DNA from: Mycolicibacter sinensis
GTDB lineage: Bacteria; Actinomycetota; Actinomycetes; Mycobacteriales; Mycobacteriaceae
NCBI RefSeq assembly: GCF_001667375.1
Contig: NZ_LZIN01000081.1
Location: 1 to 64,000 of the forward strand
Length of the DNA stretch: 64,000 bases
Direction of reading: 5' to 3'
Shown: in pieces, positions 34,291-43,930 of the stretch
Numbering within the stretch: position 1 is the stretch's first letter
Layout of the letters: every line of letters begins with the position of its first letter
Made by a program: the position numbers and the translations under genes
Notes under the pieces: generated by a model
What the model was told of the DNA's origin: nothing
The model's database searches: none
Seen by the model: only the letters and a program-made list of their open reading frames with translations

Positions 34291-35808
34291 ATGAAACTTG
34301 CACACCGCCCCTATCAGATGATCGGCTGCGCCCTGCTCGGCGCCGGCGTCGTCGCGGTCAGCCCGATAGCATCGCCAGACGTGCAGTCGCGGGCCGTGCG
34401 GCTCACCGCCGGCGATCCCCCCGTCCCGTCGATCGGGCTGGTGATCGGCGGCAGCGGCGTACCCATCCCCGGAGCCGGCTATGTGGATGCTGCGAACGGG
34501 CTCTACATCGACAATCCGCTGCATCCCATCTATCCCGGCACCACTTACCCCGGGGTGCTCGCGAACGGCGTCTTCACGCCGGAGGGGCTCTACCCGCTCG
34601 ACGGCATCAACGTGTTGCGCTTCAACTACCCCAACGACGCCAGCGGCTTTCCCTCGCAGACCACCTCGGTGGGCCAGGGCCTGACGATTCTGGACGACTG
34701 GATCAAGGCCAACAATGCGGCCGGAGCCACCACCACCGTGTTCGGGTACTCGCAGAGCGCGACCATCGCCAGCCTGGAGATGGAGAAGCTCCAGGGCGAA
34801 GGCCTCGGCAGCTCGCCCGTACAGTTCCTGCTAATCGGTGATCCCAGTGCCCCCAACGGCGGCATTTTGGAGCGCTTCAGCGGCTTCGAGACGACGTCCG
34901 GCGAGACGCACGCGTTGCCGCTGAACCTGCCGAGCCTGGGCTTCAGCTTCGACAGCGTGACCCCGTCGGATGCCTTCCAGACCACGATCTACTCGATGGA
35001 GTACGACGGCTTCACCGACTTCCCCCGCTACCCGCTGAACTTCCTGGCCGACCTGAACGCCTTCCTGGGCATCCGGACGCTGCACGGCACCTACCTGAAC
35101 GGCGGCGTGGACGGCAGCGGCCCGACACCCGAGCAGATCGCCGACGCGCACCTGCTGCCCGGCTCGGAGTCGCTCGGCACGCCGGGCAGCCTCACCGATT
35201 ACTACATGATCGACCAGACCGCACCGCTGGTGGCGCTGCTGCCGAAACCGCTGCAGGATCTGCTGGGTCCGGCCCTGACGTACCTGATCAACCTCGGCTA
35301 CGGCGACGGCGACTTCGGCTACTCGACGGCACCGGCCAACGTGGCCACCCCGTTCGGGCTGTTCCCCGACGTCGACCCGACGACGGTGTTCAACGATCTC
35401 GTCGACCGGGTCGAGCAGGGCTGGCAGGCGTTCCAGGCCGACCTGGCCGATCCGGCGTCACTGATGGCGGCGTTCTCCCCCGCGGTCGCCGACACCGTCA
35501 CCCACACCGCGGTGACGACCCTGCCGTCGTTGTCCGACATCATCGACGCGTTCACCAGCGTGACCTCGGCGATCAACGGCGCGCTGTCGGGGACGTCGGA
35601 CATCGCCAACGCCCTGCTCACCAGCGTGCCGTCCTACGACCTGAGCCTGCTCACCGCCAACCTGCAAAACGGTGATCTGCTCGATGCCTTCGGTCTGCCG
35701 CTCGCGGCCAACACCGCGATCTACACGCTGGCGGCCGGTTTCGAGGTCCAGCTCATCACGAACACGATCTCGGAGATCAACGCCATTTTCGCCGGCCTCG
35801 GCTTCTGA
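34291..35808 (+). CDS. Secreted PE-PPE-domain (PF08237-type) serine hydrolase lacking a PE domain
   Basis: This 505-aa protein begins with a classical signal sequence (about residues 1-38) and has no PE helical pair. The catalytic domain (about 45-280) opens with GLVIGGSGVPIPGAGYVDAAN and PYPLDGINVLRF-type sequence. The nucleophile lies in FGYSQSATIA, followed by LLIGDPSAPNGG. The C-terminal 200 residues are a hydrophobic helical extension. PE1 and PE2 of M. tuberculosis (Rv0151c, Rv0152c), beside ptpB, have this hydrolase domain behind a PE domain. This gene seems to be the signal-peptide version. A weak CCTAG-N6-CTAGG repeat lies just upstream. Confidence 0.85.
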   Translation: MKLAHRPYQMIGCALLGAGVVAVSPIASPDVQSRAVRLTAGDPPVPSIGLVIGGSGVPIPGAGYVDAANGLYIDNPLHPIYPGTTYPGVLANGVFTPEGLYPLDGINVLRFNYPNDASGFPSQTTSVGQGLTILDDWIKANNAAGATTTVFGYSQSATIASLEMEKLQGEGLGSSPVQFLLIGDPSAPNGGILERFSGFETTSGETHALPLNLPSLGFSFDSVTPSDAFQTTIYSMEYDGFTDFPRYPLNFLADLNAFLGIRTLHGTYLNGGVDGSGPTPEQIADAHLLPGSESLGTPGSLTDYYMIDQTAPLVALLPKPLQDLLGPALTYLINLGYGDGDFGYSTAPANVATPFGLFPDVDPTTVFNDLVDRVEQGWQAFQADLADPASLMAAFSPAVADTVTHTAVTTLPSLSDIIDAFTSVTSAINGALSGTSDIANALLTSVPSYDLSLLTANLQNGDLLDAFGLPLAANTAIYTLAAGFEVQLITNTISEINAIFAGLGF

Positions 35809-35817
35809 ACAGCTCGC

Positions 35818-36681
35818 CTACTGCAGCGAGAAGCTGGCCGACTTGGCCTCCGACAGGTCGGCGATCGTCGACCACTGCGCCGCGACGTCATCAACCGACG
35901 GCGGGTTGTCGAAGTTGGCGCCGGCGTTCTCGAACAGCGCCGCGCGCTGCACCTTGCCGCCGCCGGCGATGATCACCGAACCGGTCTCGGGGACCTCCTC
36001 GGTGCACAGGTAGGCGACCACCGGTGCGACGTACTCGGGCTTGAGCTTCTCGAGCACCTCCGGCGGCAGGATGTCCTCGGTCATCCGGGTGGCGGCGATC
36101 GGGGCGATCGCGTTGGCCTTGATGTTGTACTTGGCGCCCTCGATGGCCAGGGTGTTGATCATGCCGACCAGGCCGAGCTTGGCGGCCCCGTAGTTGGCCT
36201 GCCCGAAGTTGCCGAACAGTCCGCTGGTGGAGGTGGCGACCACGACCCGGCCGAAGCTCTGCTCGCGGAAGTGCGGCCAGGCGGCCCGGACCACGTTGTA
36301 CCCGCCGTAGAGGTGCACCTGCAGCACGGCATTCCAGTTGTCGAAGGTCATCTTGTGGAAGGTGCCGTCGCGCAGGATGCCGGCGTTGCTGACCACCCCG
36401 TCGACCTTGCCGAACTCGTCGATCGCGGTCTTGATGATGTTGGCCGCACCGTCGGCGTCGGCGACGCTGTCGTAGTTGGCGACGGCCCGCCCGCCGGCCT
36501 CCTTGATCTCGGCGACCACCTGGTCGGCCATGTTGTGTCCGGCGCCGGTGCCGTCGCGGGCACCGCCGAGGTCGTTGACCACCACACTGGCTCCCTCACG
36601 GGCCAGGGTCAGGGCGTATTCACGGCCCAAGCCTCCACCGGCTCCGGTGACGACGACAACACGATCTTGCACTCCGGGCAT
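35818..36681 (-). CDS. SDR-family oxidoreductase (Rv0148-like, MFE-2 dehydrogenase type)
   Basis: This 287-aa SDR has TGAGGGLGREYALTLAREGASVVVNDLGG at the N-terminus, SNAGILRD and the catalytic YGAAK. The DLGG and GNFGQANYGAAK patterns match the 3-hydroxyacyl-CoA dehydrogenase domain of peroxisomal multifunctional enzyme 2. A role in acyl-CoA beta-oxidation is therefore plausible. It resembles Rv0148 in length and position. The ATG at 36681 follows the aldehyde dehydrogenase by 41 nt; an upstream extension of the frame is not conserved-looking. Confidence 0.9.
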   Translation of the reverse strand: MPGVQDRVVVVTGAGGGLGREYALTLAREGASVVVNDLGGARDGTGAGHNMADQVVAEIKEAGGRAVANYDSVADADGAANIIKTAIDEFGKVDGVVSNAGILRDGTFHKMTFDNWNAVLQVHLYGGYNVVRAAWPHFREQSFGRVVVATSTSGLFGNFGQANYGAAKLGLVGMINTLAIEGAKYNIKANAIAPIAATRMTEDILPPEVLEKLKPEYVAPVVAYLCTEEVPETGSVIIAGGGKVQRAALFENAGANFDNPPSVDDVAAQWSTIADLSEAKSASFSLQ

Positions 36682-36722
36682 GAGTTTCCTTCCTCGATTC
36701 GATCGCCACGATAAAACAGCCC

Positions 36723-38102
36723 CTAGAAAAGCCTCCGCGCCAATTTCCAGGCCTTCTCTGTATACGGCGGGTAGATCATCGCGCTGACATCGGGTCGGGT
36801 CGGCTTGGTCAGCACCGTCTTGCGGTGGCTGAACTCCTCGAAGCCCCACCGGCCGTGGTAGGCCCCCATCCCGGACGGCCCGACCCCACCGAACGGCAGC
36901 TTGGCGGTGGACACCTGGAACACCAGGTGGTTGACCAGCATCCCGCCGGAGGGCACCCGGTTGATCGCCTTCTCCCGGACCGCCCGGGTCTTGGTGAACA
37001 GGTACGCGGCCAGCGGCTTGGGCCGGGCGTTGACGAACGCGATGGCGTCCTCGATGGAGGCGACGGTGATCACCGGCAGGATGGGGCCGAAGATCTCGTT
37101 GGTCATCAACGCCTCGGCCGGGTCGGGGTCGACGATCACGGTCGGCTCGATCCGCAGTGAGGCGGCATCCGTGCCGCCGCCGAGCGCCACCGCGCCCTTA
37201 GTTGCCGTCAAATAGCTTGTGAGACGGTTGAATTGCCGCTCGTTGACGATCTTCATGCCGTGCGGTTCCTCGGAGCGGAAGCCGATGATGGCCTCGCCGA
37301 TCTTAGCGACGAGTTCGTCGCGGATCGTGGCGTCGGCCAGCACGTAGTCCGGGGCCACGCAGGTCTGGCCCGAGTTCAGCAGCTTGGTCCAGGCGATCCG
37401 CTTGGCCGCGACGTCGATGTCGGCGTCGGCGGCCACGATGCACGGACTCTTGCCGCCCAGTTCGAGGGTGACCGGGGTCAGGTGTTCGGCCGCCCCGGCC
37501 ATGATCTTGCGACCGATCTCGGTCCCACCGGTGAACATCACCCGGTCGAAGCCCTGGGCGATCAGCTCCTGGCTCACCGCTCCGTCGCCCTCCACCACCG
37601 CGATCGCCTCGGTGTCCAGGTAGCGCGGCACGAGCTCGGCCATCAACCGCGAGGAGGCCGGTGCGATCTCGGATGGCTTGAGCACCACAGTGTTTCCCGC
37701 GGCGAGGGCACCCACCAGGGGGCCCAACGTGAGATAGAACGGGAAGTTCCAGGCGCCGATGATCAGCACCGTACCGTACGGCTCGTACTCGACCCAGCCG
37801 CGGCCGGGCAGCTGGGCCAGTTCGAGGAGGCGGTGGCGGCGGCGAGTCCACTTCTTGACGTGTTTGGCCGCATAACGGGCCTCGGCGGCGGTGCCGGCGC
37901 TGTCGGCCAGCCAGGCCTCGAACGGTTTGCGGTCGAGGTCAGTCGCCAGGGCGTCGGCGATCCGCTCCTCGTTCTCGGTCATCAACTGCTCCAGGCGGCG
38001 CAACTGGGTGCGCCGCCAGTCGATGTCGCGGGTCCGCCCGGTGGCGAACGTTTCGCGGAGTTTGGTGACGGTGTCCGCGACGCCGGTAGCGATGCTGGTC
38101 AT
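36723..38102 (-). CDS. Aldehyde dehydrogenase (Rv0147-like)
   Basis: This 459-aa NAD(P)-dependent enzyme oxidises aldehydes to acids. It has the substrate tunnel region GAWNFPFYLTLGPLVGALAAGN, FTGGTEIGRK, the general-base glutamate in TLELGGKSP and the nucleophilic cysteine in NSGQTCVAPDYV. The length is that of the class 3 (fatty aldehyde) group, which often has a hydrophobic C-terminal end, here YPPYTEKAWKLARRLF. It lies between the methyltransferase and the SDR as in M. tuberculosis Rv0146-Rv0148. Confidence 0.92.
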   Translation of the reverse strand: MTSIATGVADTVTKLRETFATGRTRDIDWRRTQLRRLEQLMTENEERIADALATDLDRKPFEAWLADSAGTAAEARYAAKHVKKWTRRRHRLLELAQLPGRGWVEYEPYGTVLIIGAWNFPFYLTLGPLVGALAAGNTVVLKPSEIAPASSRLMAELVPRYLDTEAIAVVEGDGAVSQELIAQGFDRVMFTGGTEIGRKIMAGAAEHLTPVTLELGGKSPCIVAADADIDVAAKRIAWTKLLNSGQTCVAPDYVLADATIRDELVAKIGEAIIGFRSEEPHGMKIVNERQFNRLTSYLTATKGAVALGGGTDAASLRIEPTVIVDPDPAEALMTNEIFGPILPVITVASIEDAIAFVNARPKPLAAYLFTKTRAVREKAINRVPSGGMLVNHLVFQVSTAKLPFGGVGPSGMGAYHGRWGFEEFSHRKTVLTKPTRPDVSAMIYPPYTEKAWKLARRLF

Positions 38103-38174
38103 ACCCCATTCCTACCCCACGCCGCCCCGGCCAGGAGGCGGTTAGCAAGCCTCGACGCAGGAGAGGCGAAGCTG

Positions 38175-39838
<1,664 letters not shown>

Positions 39839-39891
39839 GGGGAGATTCTGACACCGCGCCGGTTACTCGTCGGTAAATTCTGCATTACGAT

Positions 39892-39927
39892 CATTAACTT
39901 CTGTGTCTGTCCATTAACTTCTGTATC
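39892..39927 (+). repeat. Two direct repeats CATTAACTTCTGTRTC with 20-bp period
   Basis: Copies at 39892-39907 and 39912-39927 are identical over 16 nt except for one purine. The 20-bp period, about two helix turns, would put bound proteins on one face. They lie in the 134-bp divergent gap between two TetR genes and form an AT-rich patch in GC-rich DNA. Operator or activator sites are likely. Confidence 0.6.
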
Positions 39928-39972
39928 GGCCGATGCGTGCCGCCGGGGGCGCCAGCGAACTAAAGTCTACTT

Positions 39973-40563
39973 ATGGGCGCGATCCTTTCCCGGCAGGCAT
40001 ATTTCGAGACAGGTCTCGAAGTGCTGTCCGAAATGGGTTACGGCGGCCTGAAGTTGGCTGAGGTGTGCAACCGGCTCGGGGTGACGACGGGCTCGTTTTA
40101 CCACTACTTCACCAGTTGGCCGGTCTACACCCGTGACCTGGTGCAACACTGGCTGGAGGCGCGCACCGTCGCGCACGTGGAGTTCGTGCGGGCCCTCCCC
40201 GACCCGCGCGAACGGATCGTCAATCTGATCCAGATCGCGCTGGCACTGCCGCACGGGGCGGAGGCCGCGATCCGGGCCTGGAGCTCGGCGGATCCGGCGG
40301 TGCACGCGGTGCAGGCCGAGGTGGACCGGCAACGCTTCGACATCATGTACGAGTCGGCGCTGCAAGTCCTGAACGCCAAGCGTCCGGCGCATCTTTTCGC
40401 CAGCTGGGCGATGTACCTGCTAGTCGGCTACGAGCAGGCGCTGCTGCCGCGCGACAGTGCAGCGATCGAGTGGATATCCGGCCAGTTGCTTGACGCACTC
40501 GATTCGGGCCGGTTCGCCGCCGCGAGCGCCCGACTCCCCGAACAGCCGTTCACAGCGAGCTGA
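39973..40563 (+). CDS. TetR-family regulator
   Basis: This 196-aa regulator has an HTH at about residues 8-52 (AYFETGLEVLSEMGYGGLKLAEVCNRLGVTTGSFYHYFTSWPVYTR) and a helical ligand domain. It occupies the place where M. tuberculosis has the chloride channel Rv0143c, which is missing. It is divergent from the Rv0144-like regulator and converges with the DNA glycosylase gene, overlapping it by 14 nt. Its target genes cannot be named; the direct repeats upstream are candidate sites. Confidence 0.88.
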   Translation: MGAILSRQAYFETGLEVLSEMGYGGLKLAEVCNRLGVTTGSFYHYFTSWPVYTRDLVQHWLEARTVAHVEFVRALPDPRERIVNLIQIALALPHGAEAAIRAWSSADPAVHAVQAEVDRQRFDIMYESALQVLNAKRPAHLFASWAMYLLVGYEQALLPRDSAAIEWISGQLLDALDSGRFAAASARLPEQPFTAS

Positions 40564-41329
40564 TCCGCTGCACCGCCAGCCGCGGTCCCCGCCGCGGCTC
40601 GACGGCCAGCCCGCTCTCGATCAGCAACCGCACCACCCGGTGCCGGTGCGGGCGCATCGGCTCCAGCAGGTCGATCATGGCGTCGTCGTCGATCGGATGG
40701 CCGAGCAACGTCCAGCCGACCATCTTCGCGACGTGGTAATCGCCGACCGACAGCGCGTCGGCGTCGCCGAAGGCACGCTGGGCCGTCTCGGCCGCAGTCC
40801 ACACGCCGACGCCGGGCAGCGACATCAGCGCCGCACGGGCGTCGGCCGCCGGCCGGTCCACCAGTCGTTCCAGCGACGACGCCCGCTGCGCGCAGCTGAC
40901 GACGGTGCGGGCCCGGCCGCCGTCGACGTTGGCGCGGTGGAACTTCCACGACGGGATGGCACGCCACACCTCGGCCGGCGGCGGCACTCGCATCCGCGCC
41001 GGCGCGGGACCGGGCGCCGGTGCCCCGAACTCGGTGACCAGCACCCGCCAGGCCCGGAAAGCATCGGTGCCCGGCACCCGCTGTTCGAGGACGGCCGGGA
41101 TGAGCGCTTCGAGCACCCGCTGCGTGCGGCCCAGCCGCAGGTGCGGCAGGCGCCGGTGCGCAGCGGCCACCGTCGGCTCGGTCGGTGCGAAGCCCGACGT
41201 GTCGTCGTCGGCGCCCAACAACCCCGGGGCGCCGTCGAGGAACTCCGCGGCGCCGGCGCCCCACGCCTGGCAGTCCACCGCGCCGGGCGCCGCCCGGGTG
41301 ATCCGCGCGGTCACCGGACCGCTGGGCAT
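40550..41329 (-). CDS. HhH-GPD DNA glycosylase, AlkA-like (Rv0142 position)
   Basis: This 259-aa protein, as counted from the first ATG, has the helix-hairpin-helix LMSLPGVGVWTAAETAQRAFGDADAL and the catalytic aspartate in SVGDYHVAK. It should excise alkylated bases in base-excision repair. The frame stays open and coding-like upstream to a stop at 41504-41506, reading SSLRRTVTFSGPASPALTL and RRGPGDPCLQIVDGAIWRTS. No ATG, GTG or TTG is present there. Rv0142 is about 308 aa, so the true N-terminus is probably about 45 residues longer with an unusual or mutated start. Confidence 0.8.
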   Translation of the reverse strand: MPSGPVTARITRAAPGAVDCQAWGAGAAEFLDGAPGLLGADDDTSGFAPTEPTVAAAHRRLPHLRLGRTQRVLEALIPAVLEQRVPGTDAFRAWRVLVTEFGAPAPGPAPARMRVPPPAEVWRAIPSWKFHRANVDGGRARTVVSCAQRASSLERLVDRPAADARAALMSLPGVGVWTAAETAQRAFGDADALSVGDYHVAKMVGWTLLGHPIDDDAMIDLLEPMRPHRHRVVRLLIESGLAVEPRRGPRLAVQRISSL

Positions 41330-41516
41330 CAGGCTGGTCCGCCAGATGGCGCCGTCGACGATCTGCAGGCAGGGATCGCCGGGGCCGCGGCGCAGCGGGG
41401 ACAGGGTCAGCGCTGGGCTGGCCGGCCCGGAGAAGGTGACGGTACGGCGAAGTGAACTGTTGATGCTGTGATTTTTGCACGTTGACCGGTCCGCGTCGCC
41501 GCGTCACGATGAGGGA

Positions 41517-41906
41517 GTGGCCACCCCGTTCGACGACCCGCAGGCGGAATTGGCGTGGATGTTCCTGCAGGGCATCTCGGGCGATGACGACCTGGACGAC
41601 ATTTTCACTCTTGTCAGCGACGACTTCACCTACTGGAGCATTCTGACCCGCGAGGCGATCGACGCGAACGCCTTGCGCCAGCAAGTGGAACATCGCCGCC
41701 GCGGGTTGCAGATCACCCTGGATCTGCTCCGGTGCATCAACGAGGACGAAACCGTGGTGATCGAAGCGCAGGGTGACTGCGTCACCGCCGACGGGGGCCA
41801 CTACGACAGCCCGCTGGTGTTCATCGTCGACACCCACGACGGCCGGATCGTGTCGGTGCGCGAGTACACCGAGACGCGCTTTGCGGCCGAGGTGCTGGGA
41901 ATCTAA
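41517..41906 (+). CDS. NTF2-like/SnoaL-fold protein (Rv0141c position)
   Basis: This 129-aa protein of the cone-like NTF2 fold has typical segments DDFTYWSILTREAIDANAL, VVIEAQGDCVTADGGHYDSPLVFIVDTHDGRIVSVREYTETRFA. Such proteins serve as isomerases, hydrolases or ligand binders; no specific activity is visible. The GTG at 41517 is preceded by GAGGGA at 41511-41516. It is divergent from the glycosylase and convergent with the DUF427 gene (4-nt overlap). Confidence 0.8.
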   Translation: MATPFDDPQAELAWMFLQGISGDDDLDDIFTLVSDDFTYWSILTREAIDANALRQQVEHRRRGLQITLDLLRCINEDETVVIEAQGDCVTADGGHYDSPLVFIVDTHDGRIVSVREYTETRFAAEVLGI

Positions 41907-42283
41907 GTTCCGTCGACGCTGATGTCGGCCTTGTCCGGGTAGAAGGCGACGTGCCCGGCGATCGCGGCGACCGCGTCAAACGGCTGCTCATAGGTCCAGA
42001 TCGCATCGGCGACGGTCTGCCCCGCGGCGGTGGTCACCGTGTAGTAAGCGGCGTCGCCCTTGAACGGGCAGTAACTGGTGGTCGCCGTGCGGGTCAGCAG
42101 ATCGCTTCTGACGTCGGCCATCGGGATGTAGTGCACCGCAGGGCGCGTCGATTCCTGCAGGGTCAGTGCGGCGTCGGTGTCGGCGATGACTTCGCCGCCG
42201 ATGCGCACGGTGACGTGCCGGCCGGTCGGGGCCACGGTGATCGGGTATTCGGCGGTCGGGGTGTGAACGGGTCGTTCGGTCAT
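41903..42283 (-). CDS. DUF427 domain protein (Rv0140-like)
   Basis: This 126-aa single-domain DUF427 protein has the family core IGGEVIADTDAALTLQESTRPAVHYIPMADV and TTSYCPFKGDAAYYTV, then DAIWTYEQPFDAVAAIAGHVAFYPDK. Biochemical function is unknown. The ATG at 42283 overlaps the epimerase stop as ATGA; an earlier in-frame start would lie inside the epimerase gene. It is the last gene of the SnoaL, epimerase, DUF427 run that probably responds to the KstR-type site at 43817. Confidence 0.88.
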   Translation of the reverse strand: MTERPVHTPTAEYPITVAPTGRHVTVRIGGEVIADTDAALTLQESTRPAVHYIPMADVRSDLLTRTATTSYCPFKGDAAYYTVTTAAGQTVADAIWTYEQPFDAVAAIAGHVAFYPDKADISVDGT

Positions 42284-43305
42284 GCGGCGGTTCCTCGCTT
42301 CCGTGCAGCGCGCAGTTTCAACCAAAAACGCGCCGCCTCCCGGATCGATTCCTCCACCGGCCGAGGCTTCCAGCCGAGCTCGCGCACCGCCTTGGAGTTG
42401 TCGACCTCGAACTCCGCGCGCATCATCCGGACGGATTTCAGCGACAGCTCGGCGTCCTTGCCGCCCAGCCGGGCCTTCAGCGCGCCGAGCGCGCCCAGGG
42501 CATAGAGCACCGGCACCGAGATCGACCGCGCCGGCGGCGCCACCCCAGCCTCGTCGGCCGCGATCGCGATGATCTCGGCGTTGGTAATCATGCGCTCGGA
42601 GATCAGATACCGCTCCCCGTTACGGCCGTGCGCGGCGGCCAGGATCAGCGCCTGCGCCGCGTCGTCGACGCCGACGGCCTCCACCCGGATGCCGTCCATC
42701 ACGAACGGCAGTCGGCCGTAGACGGCGCCGGCGATGAACGCGCCGTGCGGGGTGCGGCCCCAGTCGCCGTCGCCGTAGGTGCTCGATACGCACATCGCCA
42801 CCGCCGGCAGGCCGGCGTCGGCCGCATACCGCAGCACCAGGTCTTCGGCCTGCACCCGGGACTGCACGTAGGGGGTGAGGCGGCGACGGTCGATCTGGTC
42901 GGCCTCGGTGGCGACGTGTCCGTGCCGACGGCCGACGGTGACATAGCTGCTGGTGAATACGAATCGGCGGAGGCCGGCCGCGATCGGCTCTTCGATCGCC
43001 ACTTCGAGCACGTTGCGCAGGCCTTCGACGTTGGTGCGGAACAGCGGGGCTGGGTCGCGCAGCCAGGCCCGGGTGTCGACGACGCAGTAGTAGATGTCGT
43101 CGCAGCCGGTCATCGCTTCACGCAGGGTGGCCGAGTCGAAGACGTCACCGTGGAACCGGGTGACGTCGAGATCGTCGATCCCGATGGTGTTGGCGGTCGG
43201 ACGCACCATCACCCGCACGTCCTCACCGGCGTCGACCAGGCGGCGGGTGACGTGCGAGCCCAGGAAGCCGTTGGCGCCGATGACCAGCTTGGGGTGGGCG
43301 TTCAC
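42280..43305 (-). CDS. NAD-dependent epimerase/dehydratase-like protein (Rv0139-like)
   Basis: This 341-aa extended SDR has the cofactor loop VIGANGFLGSHVTRRL and lineage features of 3-beta-hydroxysteroid dehydrogenase-like proteins (TNVEGLRNVLEVA, FTSSYVTVG). The catalytic YxxxK appears as PYVQSRVQAED, with arginine in place of lysine, which is unusual. Activity may be reduced or altered. The GTG at 43305 overlaps the SnoaL-like stop as GTGA. It is the middle gene of a three-gene run. Confidence 0.85.
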   Translation of the reverse strand: MNAHPKLVIGANGFLGSHVTRRLVDAGEDVRVMVRPTANTIGIDDLDVTRFHGDVFDSATLREAMTGCDDIYYCVVDTRAWLRDPAPLFRTNVEGLRNVLEVAIEEPIAAGLRRFVFTSSYVTVGRRHGHVATEADQIDRRRLTPYVQSRVQAEDLVLRYAADAGLPAVAMCVSSTYGDGDWGRTPHGAFIAGAVYGRLPFVMDGIRVEAVGVDDAAQALILAAAHGRNGERYLISERMITNAEIIAIAADEAGVAPPARSISVPVLYALGALGALKARLGGKDAELSLKSVRMMRAEFEVDNSKAVRELGWKPRPVEESIREAARFWLKLRAARKRGTAA

Positions 43306-43808
43306 GCATTGCCTCCGAACTGCTGCATCCAGGCGGCCGCCTCGTCGTCCAGGGTGCCCAGCTCTTGGGCCTTGCGACACCACTTCATGGTCGCGGCGAC
43401 GAAGCGCAGCGGGTTGTAGATGTCCTCCTGACGGCTCCACAGCCCGTCGCCGGCGTAGGTGATGATCGAGATGTTGGTGGCGCTGATGACGGTGCCGTCG
43501 CCGGGATCGCGCATCGGATTGTCCAGTTCGCAGATGATGCGTCCGCTGTCCTCGTCGATCACCGACCACAGCGCCGGGAACTCGGTCATATAGCTACCCG
43601 GGAACGTCGACATGGTCTGCCGGATCCAGGGCCGCACCTCGTCGCGACCGTGCATGGTGCCCATGGCGTGCTCGACGTACTCGACGTCGGGGGTGTAGTG
43701 GCCGACCCAGGCGTCCCAGTCCTTGGTCTCGGCGGCACGGGCGACGGTCTGCTCGAAGGTCTCGAATGCTGCCGCGAGCTCCGCGCGGCTGAACTGCGGG
43801 TTCGACAT
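43302..43808 (-). CDS. SnoaL-like/NTF2-fold protein (Rv0138-like)
   Basis: This 168-aa protein has the NTF2-like pattern AAAFETFEQTVARAAETKDWDAWVGHYTPDVEYVEHAMGTMHGRDEV and WIRQTMSTFPG. This is common in SnoaL-type polyketide cyclases and isomerases, but the specific reaction is not known. The ATG lies 8 nt from the KstR-type palindrome at 43817-43832, so the operator overlaps the expected transcription start. It is the first gene of the run with the epimerase and DUF427 genes. Confidence 0.85.
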   Translation of the reverse strand: MSNPQFSRAELAAAFETFEQTVARAAETKDWDAWVGHYTPDVEYVEHAMGTMHGRDEVRPWIRQTMSTFPGSYMTEFPALWSVIDEDSGRIICELDNPMRDPGDGTVISATNISIITYAGDGLWSRQEDIYNPLRFVAATMKWCRKAQELGTLDDEAAAWMQQFGGNA

Positions 43809-43816
43809 GCCAAGAA

Positions 43817-43832
43817 CTAGAACACGTTCTAG
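43817..43832. promoter_or_regulatory. KstR-type operator CTAGAACACGTTCTAG
   Basis: Seven-bp arms (CTAGAAC/GTTCTAG) flank a 2-bp centre. This matches the known KstR operator type with core AAC-N2-GTT (TAGAACNNGTTCTA). KstR represses sterol-catabolism genes and is released by a cholesterol-derived CoA ester. The site lies between the SnoaL-like gene and the VOC operon and could control both. KstR itself is not in the window. Confidence 0.75.
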
Positions 43833-43851
43833 CGACGTTGTCGAGAGGGTT

Positions 43852-43865
43852 CAGATTCGAATCTG
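43852..43865. promoter_or_regulatory. Perfect 14-bp palindrome CAGATTCGAATCTG
   Basis: This uninterrupted self-complementary 14-mer lies 20 bp from the KstR-type site, on the side of the VOC operon, whose GTG is at 43931. It is a candidate site for the TetR protein encoded third in that operon (45309). Confidence 0.5.
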
Positions 43866-43930
43866 GGTTTATATTCGGATCGGTGTTACGGTGACGCCGT
43901 CGCCCCGACCCGGCCAGGAGGAGATCCCCC

